The notes below the pieces were generated by a model, which was not told where the DNA came from, ran no database searches, and saw only the letters and a program-made list of their open reading frames with translations. From positions 17,920,501-17,984,500 of the forward strand of contig OZ018417.1 in assembly GCA_963969595.1 (NCBI GenBank): a stretch of 64,000 nucleotides of DNA. Reading direction: 5' to 3'. Made by a program: the position numbers and the translations under genes. The stretch comes from Neckera pumila. Lineage: Eukaryota; Streptophyta; Bryopsida; Hypnales; Neckeraceae. This document shows positions 45,073 through 56,471 of this stretch, piece after piece. The first letter of the stretch is position 1; every line of letters starts with the position of its first letter.

Positions 45073-46319
45073 ATGATGTGGTTTAGCAACTTCATTGTTG
45101 TGTGATGAATAACACATTGACACCTAATGAAGTTGTTCAAATAGTTTTCGTTTTGCACTTCTCGGAAATAGGTTTGCCTAAACATCAAGAACAAGTCGGA
45201 TTGTAATCTACAATTCTTTAATTTTTACTAACTCCAAACTTGATGAAAATTTAGCAAAATAAATTGCAATCTTCATTATTTCTATTTTCTATCTCCTATC
45301 AGGAGAAAATTATACTTTCCACCATTGCTAAATAAGATATATGCTAAAATGCTTAGCCCTTCAAGGCCCGACAACTTTTTGGCAATGGAGGTTTTCAATG
45401 AATTGTCACACTTTGATATTTTTTGCATATGGATGTGCTTAAATTTTTTTATTTTAACCGTACAAAAGTAAAGACTACTTTGTCTAATGTCTATGGAATT
45501 AATTGTGGAAAATATTACTATTGGATTTTTAGATTATAACAATTTTGGATGATCAACTTTAAAGGCAAAAAATGCAGCTTTGGAGGAAGAAGAAAAATTA
45601 TAAGAAGATGAATAATGCTTTTTTACCCTTCTAAAAAAATTGTGTTGGAATCTAAGGCAAATGTAGTATTTTTTAATTTAAAAAAGTGAGAAATGAAAAC
45701 TCTCTCAAATTTGTACACATTTTCCAATAGAAAGAGTAGAAAGTCACACTTGGCCAAATTGGATCCTACAAAATTATAATTTTTTTTACTATATGCGCTA
45801 ATTTTTTAAATTTAACAATTGATATTATTAGCATATTTTTTGGAACATCTTCAAAAAATATGAAACCATTCTAATAATTTTTACATTATTAATCACATTG
45901 GATTGAACCTTGTATCTTCAAAATTGCTAAAAATATAAATATAAATTTTTTTCTTCAAACATAGTTTATTAGTGTAGAGTAAAGACTAAGAATGTTCAAT
46001 AAAATGTTTTTTTTCCATCCTACCATTCCTTTCATTATAAAAAAATTATATTTGCTCTTTTTTCTATAAGACTACATTTCCTAAATAAAATTTTAAGTAC
46101 TTCTCACATTGAAATTTTGAAAATTGGAAAATGCAACAAGTATGGCAACTTGTTATTCTACAAGTCTCTAATTTACAAAATATTGAGATTTATTTCACCC
46201 TACTGAGAATTTGCCATTGAAAATTTGCAAGGCACATTGTGTTCACTTGGAGGTCAAATTACCACAAGCTTGAAAAAATTTAGATGTACAATATATAGGA
46301 AAAAAATAGGAAGTAGACA
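45073..46319. other. AT-rich stretch, probably old piggyBac-type remnants
   Basis: No gene. A word TTAGCCCTTCAAGGCCCGAC at 45353-45372 could be a degraded left end of the element whose right end is at 46843. Confidence 0.4.
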
Positions 46320-46843
46320 GAAGTAAAAAATGATTCAAAAGACAAAATTGATAATTATGGAATTGAAAAATGCCATTCCCAATGGTTGCAATGCTAAAAT
46401 AAACAATATATATTTTATGATTTTATTTTTTTCAAAAAAATTTGAAAATTGAGTAAGATAAAAGACTTAGAAGTTTATTTTAGAATAGAAAATCCATAAT
46501 TGCCCGAAATTAAAAATCCTCATAACTTTTGACTCATTGATCAAAATGGGAATGATTCAAAGCTTTCAATGTATATATAACTCTAGAAAACCAATTTCAA
46601 ATTTCCATTTCTGAAAAAAGTGATTTTTTTTATCAGCTTGGACTACCCATTTATAAAAAAAATAACATATCAGGCCATAACTTTTGATTCATATTTTCAA
46701 ATGTCATGAATTTAGTGCATATGAAAGATGTTCTTTGTCCCTACCTTTTATTAAAATTTAGATAAAAAATATAGAGATCTCCAGTCACATATACCTGCCC
46801 AGAAATTCTATGTAGTAAAAAATGCATGCTGGTCTTTTAGGGG
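46320..46843. mobile_element. piggyBac-type element (family 2), right part
   Basis: Interior homologous to 22200-22480 and 23079-23355; right end GCTGGTCTTTTAGGGG followed by TTAA (46844-46847), which is also the left TTAA of the next element. The left end is not recognised. Confidence 0.65.
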
Positions 46844-46847
46844 TTAA

Positions 46848-47712
46848 CCCCTAAAGAACCGAACACCATTTTTTGAAAACATAGCAATTTTGGGCAGCTC
46901 ACTACAAATGGAAATTTTTAATTATTTTTCTTTCAAACTTTCGCACAAGATGTATTGAAGGTGTACCTTTAAGGCCCAACAATTTTCATAAGTTTTGACT
47001 AAATTATTAAAAAGTTATTGTTTGGTATGTCATTTTCATTGGTTGGTGGGTAGCCCGAGCAGTTCAAAAAAATTCTTTAAAAATCACTTTTTAGATTAAT
47101 GAGTCAAAAGTTATAAGGATTCTTAGTTTGACAGTAGTAATAGAATCTCTATTCTAAAATATACTTTGAAGTCCTTTAGTTAACTCAGTTTCCATTATTT
47201 TTGAAAAACAAACAAATAGTGGGTGTATATTGTTTATTACAACATTACAACCGTTGGGATTGGCATTTTTCAATTCCATATCTAAATTCTTAACAATTTA
47301 GTGTTTTGAATCATTTTCTACCTCTTTCTACTTACTATTTTTTTCCTATATGTTTTACAATTCCAAATGGTCTGAAATTTTTCAAGCATGTGGCCAACTT
47401 GCTTTGAAGAATGAAATTAAAGAGCAACCAACATTTTGGACATTTTTTCAAACAAATGTGACCTTGTGAAGTGTAGCTGCCTGGATTTTTGCAGGGGAAA
47501 AAAAAGGATTTTTGTCAATACAAATGCTATTATCTGCAATCCACAAGGTAGAAATTTCTGAAATTTTTTCTACAACATCTCGAACTAGTGTACTACAAGA
47601 TCCTACGATTTATTTTTCCCAAAAGTGTTTATTTTTTCAAGTTTTGGTACTTATATTAGAAATGATAGCTTGGAGTGGTTTTGGTGAAAATGTAGTCTTT
47701 GACCTGTGGGGG
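46848..47712. mobile_element. piggyBac-type MITE (family 2), 865 bp, abutting another
   Basis: Left end CCCCTAAAGAACCGAACACC, right end TTTGACCTGTGGGGG, TTAA on both sides (46844-46847, 47713-47716). The left TTAA is shared with the right end of the preceding element. Confidence 0.88.
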
Positions 47713-47713
47713 T

Positions 47714-47910
47714 TAAGCAAATGATTCAAATGGTACCCAAAAGGATGATTTCCGTTTCATTTGTTTCAAAAAAAGAAAAAAATGATTTCCAGGGTGACCA
47801 ATGACTTGGGGTGTTTTTTTAAGCAAATGATTCAAATAGTACCCAAAAGGATGATTTCCGTTTCATTTGTTTCAAAAAAGAAGAAGAAAAAAGGATGATT
47901 TCCATGGCAA
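47714..47910 (+). repeat. Two-unit tandem repeat, about 104 bp
   Basis: AAGCAAATGATTCAAATGGT recurs as AAGCAAATGATTCAAATAGT 104 bases later, each followed by ACCCAAAAGGATGATTTCCG. Confidence 0.88.
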
Positions 47911-48249
47911 TCAGCGTGTCCTTCTAGGGTTAAGGCGTTTCAGTCCCAGAGTGGCATTTAGAAGGTTAGGCATTATTGATTTGATTTAATTATGCAAATA
48001 CTGACCTCAATAATGTAGGATCCTATAACTTGCACAATGAATGTCAACAACAGTCTGCACATGGATGGTAAGTACATTTTCACAAATCTGTTCATTAGAC
48101 ATGATTTTCAACACCACTGTTCCTAATTGTAACGGTCAATTTTTTATTTGAATAAAACTCAATTATGCTTTGATTAATCTCCTCAATCTGAATGAAGAAC
48201 ATGATGTTAAAGCCTGACTGAATCAAAATTGACTAACTTAACCCTTTAA

Positions 48250-48976
48250 CCCAGAAATGCCAAGGGCGCCATTTTGTGGCGTTTGGATGAACAGAAAGTG
48301 AACTACACGGAAGCTACAAGTGCTTTTTCATCCACTTTTTGCTTGTGCACCTTGAATAGTGGGTTAGGAATAGTTTCCAATTGACTTTGCAATCATCACA
48401 GCCTTTGTCTTCATGTGAGAGAGAACCAAAGAAAAAAAACGGGAGGCAAAATTTGCCATTTTAGTGTATTTTGCTCCTTTCTCAAAATCAGAAATTTCTC
48501 CTTGAAAATTATGTTTTGGGAGTTTGAGCCCAACTAACGAAACAAAGGTGAGCTACTCTAGTTTCTACTCCAATTGGAATTTTGGAAAAATTTGCAAAAT
48601 TGAATATTTTATAGGAGTTTGAAGTTTGCATGAATTTTTAATGTCTTTTATATTCTAATTATAGATGTACATGGTAAATAATTTTACACCATGATGTTTG
48701 TCCCTATATTCTGCACCCATGGTGAAATTCTTATATTTTTTGAACTAATTTTCTATTTGATATGAATTTTTCTTCACTTTTCATTCAAAAATTCTTATAA
48801 AAATCAGTTTTTTTTTTTTAAATTCTGAAAATTTTGTGAGGTGAAGAGGAAATGTACTCTCATCTGTGAAAAATAAACACAAAAAGCTTCAAGCATTTCT
48901 TGTTGGAAATCGGCAACAAACTGATTGCTCAGTTGTGAGGCTTTGAGCCTGCGGTCATAGGCTCGTCATTTCTGGG
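48250..48976. mobile_element. TTAA-flanked MITE of a second family, ends CCCAGAAATG
   Basis: TTAA (48246-48249) then CCCAGAAATGCC; right end CGTCATTTCTGGG then TTAA (48977-48980). The ends differ from the CCCCTAAAGG family, but a TTAA target and CCC start fit the piggyBac superfamily. 727 bp, non-coding. Confidence 0.85.
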
Positions 48977-49027
48977 TTAATGCCCGGCCATTTGGCTGCA
49001 TACAATTCAAAAAAAACTACGTACAGT

Positions 49028-49303
49028 AAGGTAGGCAACCCAAAAGCGTTACTTTTTGCTACTGAGCCTATTTTCTATTATCGAGCTGGTGATAATTTCA
49101 TAAGTTCTTGTGGGCAAGTGAAAGGAGGTTCCAATGCACTAGAGAATGTGGCATTTGGATACCATGGGCAAAAGTTATTAAGGAATGAAGTTGGGTTCTA
49201 AAAGCGCCATCTATGCTCTGGTAAGAAACTGAATTTCGAGATGTACACACAGCATAGATGGCGCTTTAAGGTCAGTGGCGCTTTTGGGATGTCTACCTAG
49301 TGC
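49028..49303. mobile_element. Small element, ends AAGGTAGG..AAAAGCG
   Basis: Left AGTAAGGTAGGCAACCCAAA, inverted right end CTAGGTAGACATCCCAAAAG; both continue AAAAGCG. The interior has a second inverted pair: AAAGCGCCATCTATGCT (49202-49218) and AGCATAGATGGCGCTTT (49252-49268). Related to 26895-27172 and 40216-40490. Confidence 0.7.
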
Positions 49304-49589
49304 TGCGACCTAGAGAGTTGCCGGGTGAAGCTTTTGCTGGATGCAGGTGAGAAGGACAATCTAAATTCTAACTCCAGTATGAGAGGCTCCCTCCAAGCAG
49401 CAGCACGCAACCTTGACTTCAATCTGGAGGACCACATATAAAAAAAGGATCGTTGAGTTTTTCCAACTCTGCCAAACCTTTGCGCTCCCATCCGAATTGC
49501 TAACCCTTTGTCAAGCAATCTCCAACCAAGAAGAGAATGCACAGTGCCCACAACTTACAACATATGCAAATGGCTTCAAACTTCATTAA

Positions 49590-50513
49590 CCCCTAAATGT
49601 ATTTGACTAGGTTTTCACCAAGACCGCTCCAAAATTGCCATTTCTAGTACAAATACCAAATTTGAGAAAAAAAAACATTTTTGGACAAATGTAACCGTAA
49701 GATCTTGTAGTGCATTGGTTTGAGAAGATGTGGAAAAAAATTCAGAATTTTCCACTATGTAGATTGCAAGATATTAGTATTTGAATTGAGAAAAATCCTT
49801 TTTTGTCCATGCAAGAATCCGGGCAGCTGCACTTCACATGGTCACATTTGTATGCAAAGATGTTGAAAATGGTGGTTACTCTTTGGATTCGTTTTTGAAG
49901 TCAAGTTGGCTATATGCTTGAAAAATTTCAGATCATTTGGAATTGTACAACATATAGGAAAAAAATAGTAAGTAGAGAGAAGTAGAGAATGATTCAAAAC
50001 ACAAAATTGTTAAGAATTTAATTATGGAATTGAAAAATACCAATCCTAATGGTTGTAATGTTGTAATGAACAATCTACACCCAATTTTTTTTTATTTTTC
50101 AAAAATATTGAAAATTGAGTTAAATAAAGGACTTCAAAGTATATTTTAGAGTAGAGATTCCATAACTACCCGCAAACTAAAACTCCTCATAATTTTTATC
50201 TCATTAATCAAAATGGAATGATTCAAAGCTATACATGTATATATAAATCTAGAAAACCAATTTCAAATTTTTATTTTTTTAAGAAGTGATTTTTTAAGAA
50301 TGTTTTTAGCTGCCCGCCGAGCACTGAAAATCACATATCATACAATAACTTTTTAACCATGTGGTCAAAAGCTATGAAAATTGTTGGGCCTTAAAGCTAC
50401 TCCTCGGGAAAATGTTGTGTGAAAATTTCAAAGAAAAAAATAAAAACTACATTTGTAGTGAGCTGCCCAAAATCGCTATGTTGCCAAAAAAACAGTGTTT
50501 GGGCGTTTAGGGG
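49590..50513. mobile_element. piggyBac-type MITE (family 2, reversed), 924 bp
   Basis: TTAA at 49586-49589 and 50514-50517; left end CCCCTAAATGTATTTGACTA, right end GTGTTTGGGCGTTTAGGGG. The interior is the reverse complement of 25897-26831 with divergence. Confidence 0.88.
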
Positions 50514-50658
50514 TTAAATGTGATGATTGGAGCCAATGCTTTTTTTTTTATATTGTAGCTCTTGTGTTCCCGACAGCATGTCATTGAATTCAATTTGAAG
50601 GGACGTCAAGGTATTCGCTCCTTTTCGTTAGAGCTCGCAAAATTCCTCCCCCCCAAAA

Positions 50659-51195
50659 GCATTGATTGGAGCATATGCAGAGAATGGTTGTGGTGAGGAA
50701 GCCTATGGCCTCCTTCTCCAAATGTGGCAACAGGAAGGCTTTGAACTGGATGCCATCACTTATACAAGCATTTTGAATGCCACGCGCAAGCACAACATTA
50801 GTAGATAAGATTCGGGGGTCTTGAAGGGCTCCGAGTCCCTACTGTCTGTTGCGTTCCCAGACTGCGGGAACATAGCAGCAACAACTGGTTGGCGTGGCAT
50901 AGTGACTACCACGTCATTCTTTGAAAAATAAAAATAAAAATAAAAAATTTGCTTAAAATAATATTTTGGTAAATTCTTTTTTTGAATTTTTTTTTTCTGA
51001 CACACCCATACGGGCATTCACTGAATCTGGGCAGATCAGGGAACGGGCCTAAAACGGCCCTCTAAGACCCCCGAATATCATCTAACAGGGGCTTTGGAGT
51101 GGATGAAGGAGGTTTCTTGGGCATGTCCTCGAAGCAGGACTTGAGTCGGATTTGCAGTTGGCCAACTTGCTGGTCCACATGTATGCAACATGTTT
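50659..51195 (+). pseudogene. PPR protein gene fragment, interrupted and frameshifted
   Basis: The plus strand encodes ALIGAYAENGCGEEAYGLLL and EGFELDAITYTSILNATRK, a pentatricopeptide repeat. After a 288-bp insertion (50798-51085) it continues GALEWMKEV and, in another frame, GHVLEAGLESDLQLANLLVH. This is the PLS-type PPR wording common in land plants, whose products bind organelle RNA. No start, stop or targeting signal is present. Confidence 0.85.
50798..51085. mobile_element. 288-bp inverted-end element inside the PPR fragment
   Basis: Left TTAGTAGATAAGATTCGGGG, inverted right end TTAGATGATATTCGGGGGTC; both continue to GGGGGTCTT and AGGGC. The second PPR fragment (51539-51560) shows the uninterrupted arrangement GCAAGCAGAGGGGCTTTGG. 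The superfamily is not determined. Confidence 0.7.
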
Positions 51196-51428
51196 ATGGC
51201 AGTATGAACAATGTGTGACAAGTATTTTTTTTTTTTTATTATTTTGATAACAGATGGGTGAACGATTGCATTAAAAAAAGGTAACCAGAAACATAACAGC
51301 CAAGCTTCACGGTTGGTCAAATGAAGAGAGATGAGCAAAACAAGACCAAAAACGATGTGTGACTCATATTTGACAGAATGGAGTGTAGCATAGACACATG
51401 ATACATGGACCCGTGATAATCAGCACCA

Positions 51429-51620
51429 ATATGCAAAAAACAGGCATGGTGAGGAAGCATATCGATTGTTTCTCTGAATGGTTCGGGAAGGCTTCAAACC
51501 AGATGCCATCACTTATAAAAACATTTTGAACGCATATGCAAGCAGAGGGGCTTTGGAGTGGGTGAAAGGGGTGCATAGCTATGCACGTGAAGCTGATGTT
51601 TCTTCAAATGTGCCAAGACA
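51429..51620 (+). pseudogene. Second PPR fragment with an in-frame stop
   Basis: The frame reads EEAYRLFL, a TGA, MVREGFKPDAITYKNILNAY, then ASRGALEWVKGVHSYAREA. It is the same stretch of the PPR array as at 50659-51195 but without the small element, so it is a related second copy or tandem repeat unit. Confidence 0.82.
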
Positions 51621-51652
51621 TAGCATTCTCAGACAGAATTCTTCAAACTACA

Positions 51653-51977
51653 GTTAAGGTAGGAGGTCCATAAAGCGCTCATCTAAGAGCTGAAGCTGAA
51701 TTTTGGGGAGGTAAAACTTCTTAAAATATTTCTCAGTAAATTTTCCTTGAAAGGCAAGTGAAATTGGCATCTAACCCAAGTTGTTTCATATTTTTTGAAG
51801 CTTTGTAGAATTACTTATGAATTTCTGAAGTTGCAGAAAATTGCATTTTTGTGGGCTCTAAAACCGACCACCTCCTCAAATGCACACCACTTGTACATTG
51901 GAAAGTGCAAAATGTACCTCTAGAGCTTGATCGGTTTTAGAACCCGCTCCATTTTAGAGCCTCCTACCTTAGTAGCT
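51653..51977. mobile_element. Small element, ends AGTTAAGGTAGGAGG
   Basis: Left AGTTAAGGTAGGAGGTCCAT, inverted right end CTAAGGTAGGAGGCTCTAAA. Internal inverted pair around CCGACCACCTCC and AACCCGCTCC. It shares end sequence with 49028 and 57695. Confidence 0.6.
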
Positions 51978-52433
51978 CTCTCTTAAAATATTGAAGAGGA
52001 CTCCGGGAATTCTGACGACATGAATGCCATGAAATAATTCAGACACCACGATAAAACAAGTTGAATTCCAAGCTACAAACCCTACACCACAGAATGTGTG
52101 TGTCCTTCTCGCCTCCGTCCAGCAAAACCCTCACCCAGTGATTCTCCAGGTTGCAGCACATACTATGTGTAATTTTTTTTCATATTGTAAACCGTAGGCC
52201 AATTATGGCTTCGTTGGATGTTAAAGGGTTAACTTAGCTGACTCTCTTACCTTTTGGTTATTGTGGAGCACAATTGCCTAAATTACCCAACGTAGATGGG
52301 ACAGCTTTGTAAACAATTAAGCAAAATTTGAAGCATGCCGAAATGTTTGTAGATCAATATTCAATAAAATAAAATCTATCTAATTTTTTTTAGCTATTTA
52401 CTAGCTCTAAAATTCCAGAACTACACAAGGGAA

Positions 52434-53129
52434 CCCCTAAAGTTATATTATCCCTTTGGGGGACAAATGAAAGTTTGGACAGGTTCTTGTGATCTAAATT
52501 TTTGGCATGATTATTTGAAACATTTTATTAACTTAAGAAGGTCATGTGTGTTTGTTTAGAAGAAATTGTCAAAAATTGCCATTTTTAAGTGCATTGGCTA
52601 GAATTGAAAATACTTTAAAAACAAAATTTAATCGTACAAAAGTATAGAAGACTATTATGAAAGTGGTTGGAAATATTTTCAGCCCATTTGAGAGCATGAA
52701 TTAAAATATTAAAATGTTTGATTTGAGAAAACAAACAAACTTTTGTTTATTCCTAATAAATGGGGTCAAGTAGCCTTTGAGTCTTTTTAGAGTAAAATTT
52801 TTGCTCTAAATTGAGCCTCTACACCATCAAATACTACCTCTTGTTAGATATAGTTATGCAAAATTTTAGAAGAAAATAAAGGGTCTTAGACACTCCAAAT
52901 TACCTTGCAATATAGGAAAATCAAACAAATAAGAAATACACTAGTCATTTATTGATGATTTCTTGTGTAGCCAAGACTTTTTTTGTTTGAAATCCAAACA
53001 GTGAAATCTTAGAGATAAATATTCGGAAGTTGTGGACAAAATTTCAAGAATTTTTAAAGCGCAAATTACTAGATAATAGCATTTATTATCAGACAAAAAT
53101 GTTTTTTTTTCCAAGCTTGAATGGTAGAG
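52434..53129. mobile_element. piggyBac-type left end (family 1), right end lost
   Basis: CCCCTAAAGTTATATTATCC with the GGGGGACAAATG motif marks a family 1 left end, flanked by GGAA rather than TTAA. The interior is strongly diverged and no right end was found before the next element. Confidence 0.5.
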
Positions 53130-53133
53130 TTAA

Positions 53134-55036
53134 CCCCTAAATTCCCAAGGCCTTTTGCAAGGGGACAAAAATTGCTCAAAACTGCCATTTCTAGTGCAAA
53201 GAGAAAAATATTAAAAATGGTATGTTTTTGCATATCTAAGAAAGGATCTTGAAATATACTTGTGTGAGAGTGTGTGAAAAAAAATTCAAATACTTTGACT
53301 ACATAGATTGCAAGATAAATGCATTCAAAGTGAAGAAATCATGTTTTTTGGCACTGTGGCAAACTAATTTATGAGACTTAACTTAAAAATGTGGAATATA
53401 AATTTTGAATTAAAAAAACTTATCATGACTAATTGAGTTGAAAATATTAGAAATATTAAAGTTTAAAAAATAAAGTGATTTTCATTCTTTAAATAAACTG
53501 TTAAGTAGAAGAAGGTATGTGATAGAAGAAAAAACTAAATCATTAATAGCTCCTAGTTTCATTCTTTAATTCCTAAAGGACCATTGTCCCTTTGGGGGAC
53601 AAGTGCGTTTTCGGGCAAGTACCTACGGGCTGAAATTTTCTCTTGATTTTTTGAAACTTTTATTGGAGGTAGAAAATCTGATTAGCTTTGTGGGAATATA
53701 ATTTTTTCACAATCGGTGCCCGGGAACAAAAGTTATGACCAAATAAGCTCAAAACAGGGGACGACGGGCAGTCTGGGCAGCAAAAAAAAATGGACAAAAA
53801 TTTGAATTTTTTTTTAATATTTTTTTCTCATAGATTATATTTTTGTCTATTTGGAAAGCTTTGATTCATTTCATTTGAATTTGTTATGAGAAAGTTATGG
53901 ACATTCTTGTTTTTTGAGCAATTAGAGCATCTTCTTGAAAAAAATAACTTCTAGGATGCATTTCTGAATGCAATTTTTCAAATTTTTCAGTTTTTTTTTT
54001 CCATGGTTTATATTACTTGTTAGAATGATCTCACCATTGGGATTAGTGCATTCCATCTAAAAAATAAGAATATTTTAGATTTTCCTTCTATCTCGTACCT
54101 ACTTCTACTTAACAATTTTTTAAAGAATGATAATTAAGTTTTTTTGAACTTTTTTTTTTCTCCTAGACTCTCATCTCAATTCTACACTACAAAGATTTAA
54201 AGCTCAAAACTCTGTAGTGCAAAAATTTTAAGTTAAAAATGTTCAATGTCAAAAAATCTAGTCCCGCAATGTGTTGAAAAACTTGTTTTCTTCACTTTAA
54301 ACGCAGATATCTTGCAATCTGTGCGGTCAAAAATTCTGAAATTTTTTCCACATACTCTTATACTAGTTAGGTGTAAAATCCTGCAGTTAGATGTGAAAAA
54401 AAAAAAACATTTTTCAAATTTTTTTATTTTTTGCTATAGAAATGGCAGTTTTGAGTGTTTTTGGCAAGAAAAGGGCCTCGGTCCTTTAGGGGTTAAATAA
54501 ATTGCTAAGTAGAAGAAGGTACGTGATAGAGGAAAAAACTAAATCATTAATAGCTCCTAGTGATGGAAATAATATACACTAATCCCAATGGTGAGACTGT
54601 TCTAAAAATCAAACTGAACCTTGTGGAGCTTTTTGTTCTAAAAAATTGTAAGAAATTAAGCTTAAAAGCAAATCCTATATAATATTTTTTCAAAAAGATG
54701 CATTGATTGTCTACAACTTTCACATCACAAATCTAAATGGAATGAATTAAAACTTTCTATTTAGACAAAATTACAATCTATAATATAAATATTTAATATT
54801 TTTATATTAGATTTTTGTGGATTTGTTTTGCTTATCAAGTTTAGTTTTGAACTTATTCTTGTATAACTTTTGCTCACGAGCACCAATTGAAAAAAAAATT
54901 TATATTCCTAGAAAGATGATAAGTTTGTTTTTTTATCTTATGAGAAAATCTTAAAAAAATTTGTCAAAAATTGAGCTCATAGGAACTTGCCCAAAAATCC
55001 ATTTTGTTCTCCAAAGGAAGAATGGAGTTTTAGGGG
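53134..55036. mobile_element. piggyBac-type element (family 1, reversed), split by a nested copy
   Basis: TTAA (53130-53133) then CCCCTAAATTCCCAAGGCCT; right end GAATGGAGTTTTAGGGG followed by TCAA. The interior matches the reversed copy at 41011-41932. It contains the element 53570-54492. Confidence 0.8.
53570..54492. mobile_element. piggyBac-type MITE (family 1), 923 bp, nested
   Basis: TTAA at 53566-53569 and 54493-54496; left end TTCCTAAAGGACCATTGTCC, right end CCTCGGTCCTTTAGGGG. It is flanked by a direct repeat of about 70 bp (AAGTAGAAGAAGGTA.GTGATAG), once before (from about 53489) and once after (from about 54490). Confidence 0.88.
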
Positions 55037-55518
55037 TCAATAGAGTTTTCGCTCCTCTTTAAATGAGATTTTTGCACTTGAAGTAAATTTTTCTGACAAT
55101 TGCATATTACATCATGTTTAGTAGATACATGCCAAATTTCAAAAGTAGATGATTAATTGCAAAAGATACCCAAATTGGCTAAATTGCCTAGATTTTTTGG
55201 GTTTAGTATAGCATTTAATGCGAGCATCTGATTGGATTTTTTGCAATTCCACAAAAGAGGTAATATATCCATTGTATGCCAAAAATTCAGAGACATCCAA
55301 ATTTTTGACTTCATAATCACCTACTTGAAATTCAAATGTCTGCCAACTCACATTGGTCCTTCAAGAGTTAAAATAGAAAAACACATTTGCTTTCTAGGAA
55401 TATAGTTTTTATTTCAATCGATACCTAGGAGCAAAATGTATGCCACTCTAAGCTCCAAAGTAGTTCGGTGGGCAATAAGTAAAATACCCACAAAAATTTG
55501 AATTTTTGATTGAAATTC
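55037..55518. other. AT-rich stretch without recognised content
   Basis: No gene or complete repeat was found. Confidence 0.5.
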
Positions 55519-56471
55519 TTATAGTACAATACCCCAAAGAAAGAGTACTGATAAATTTTAGTTTAGTGCCTAAAGGCTGAATTTCGAAATCAGGTTTAGA
55601 GAATGATCCATCTAAATTTTGAAAAAACTTATTGAATTAAAACAGCTAAAAATTTATAGGAGAACAACTTTTGTTCTTGGCCAAATAGTGTATTGTACAT
55701 TGTAGTGAGTGATTGATTGACAAAGTGGAATATTGTACGTTCAAAGGTAATTTTTTCAAATCACATACTACACCAGTTACTAAGATTTTGAAATTACTTC
55801 TTGAAAGGAAACAACTCAGAACTTACAAGAGAATAACTTCCATTTTATCATGCTTCAATGGTTCACAAATGAAGCCAAATGAGTGGACCAATCTCAAAAT
55901 ACGACTCATTTGACCAAATAATTTGTTTTTTAGTCTTCTATTGTCAAATGCTGGTGATGTATTGCATAGGCTAGCCTTGCAAGCTTGTGCTTGTTGTTTG
56001 TAAATGGCTTCTTTAATTTGCAGCAATGCAAGATTGATAGTCCAAACTATAGATTACCTTTTGAACTATGAAAACGGGGAGATCGGTCCACTTGTTTGGG
56101 CTTCATTTGTGAACCATTGAAGCATGATAAGCTTTTGAGCTTAAAGTGGAAGTTATTTTCTTGTAAGATCTGAGTTGTTTCCTTTCAAGAAGTAATTTCA
56201 AAATCTTAGTAACTGTTGTAGTAAATGTGATTTGAAAAAATTACCTTTGAACGTACAATATTCTACTTTGTCAATCAATCACTCACTACAAATGCACAAT
56301 ATGCTATTTGGCCAAGAACAAAAGTTGTTCTCCTGTACATTCTAAGCTGTTTTTGTTCAATAAGTTTTTTCAAAATCTCAATGGATCATCCTCTAAATCT
56401 GATTTCGAAATTCAACCTTTAGACACTAAACTCAAAGTTATGTATTCTTTCTCTAGGATATTGTATAGTAA
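55519..56471. repeat. Long inverted repeat (foldback), arms about 380 bp, loop about 183 bp
   Basis: Left arm 55519-55895 and right arm 56079-56471 are reverse complements with few differences: GTACGTTCAAAGGTAATTTT (left) mirrors AAAATTACCTTTGAACGTAC (right), and AGAACAACTTTTGTTCTTGG mirrors CCAAGAACAAAAGTTGTTCT. The loop (55896-56078) is unrelated to the arms. A transcript would form a long hairpin. Confidence 0.93.
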
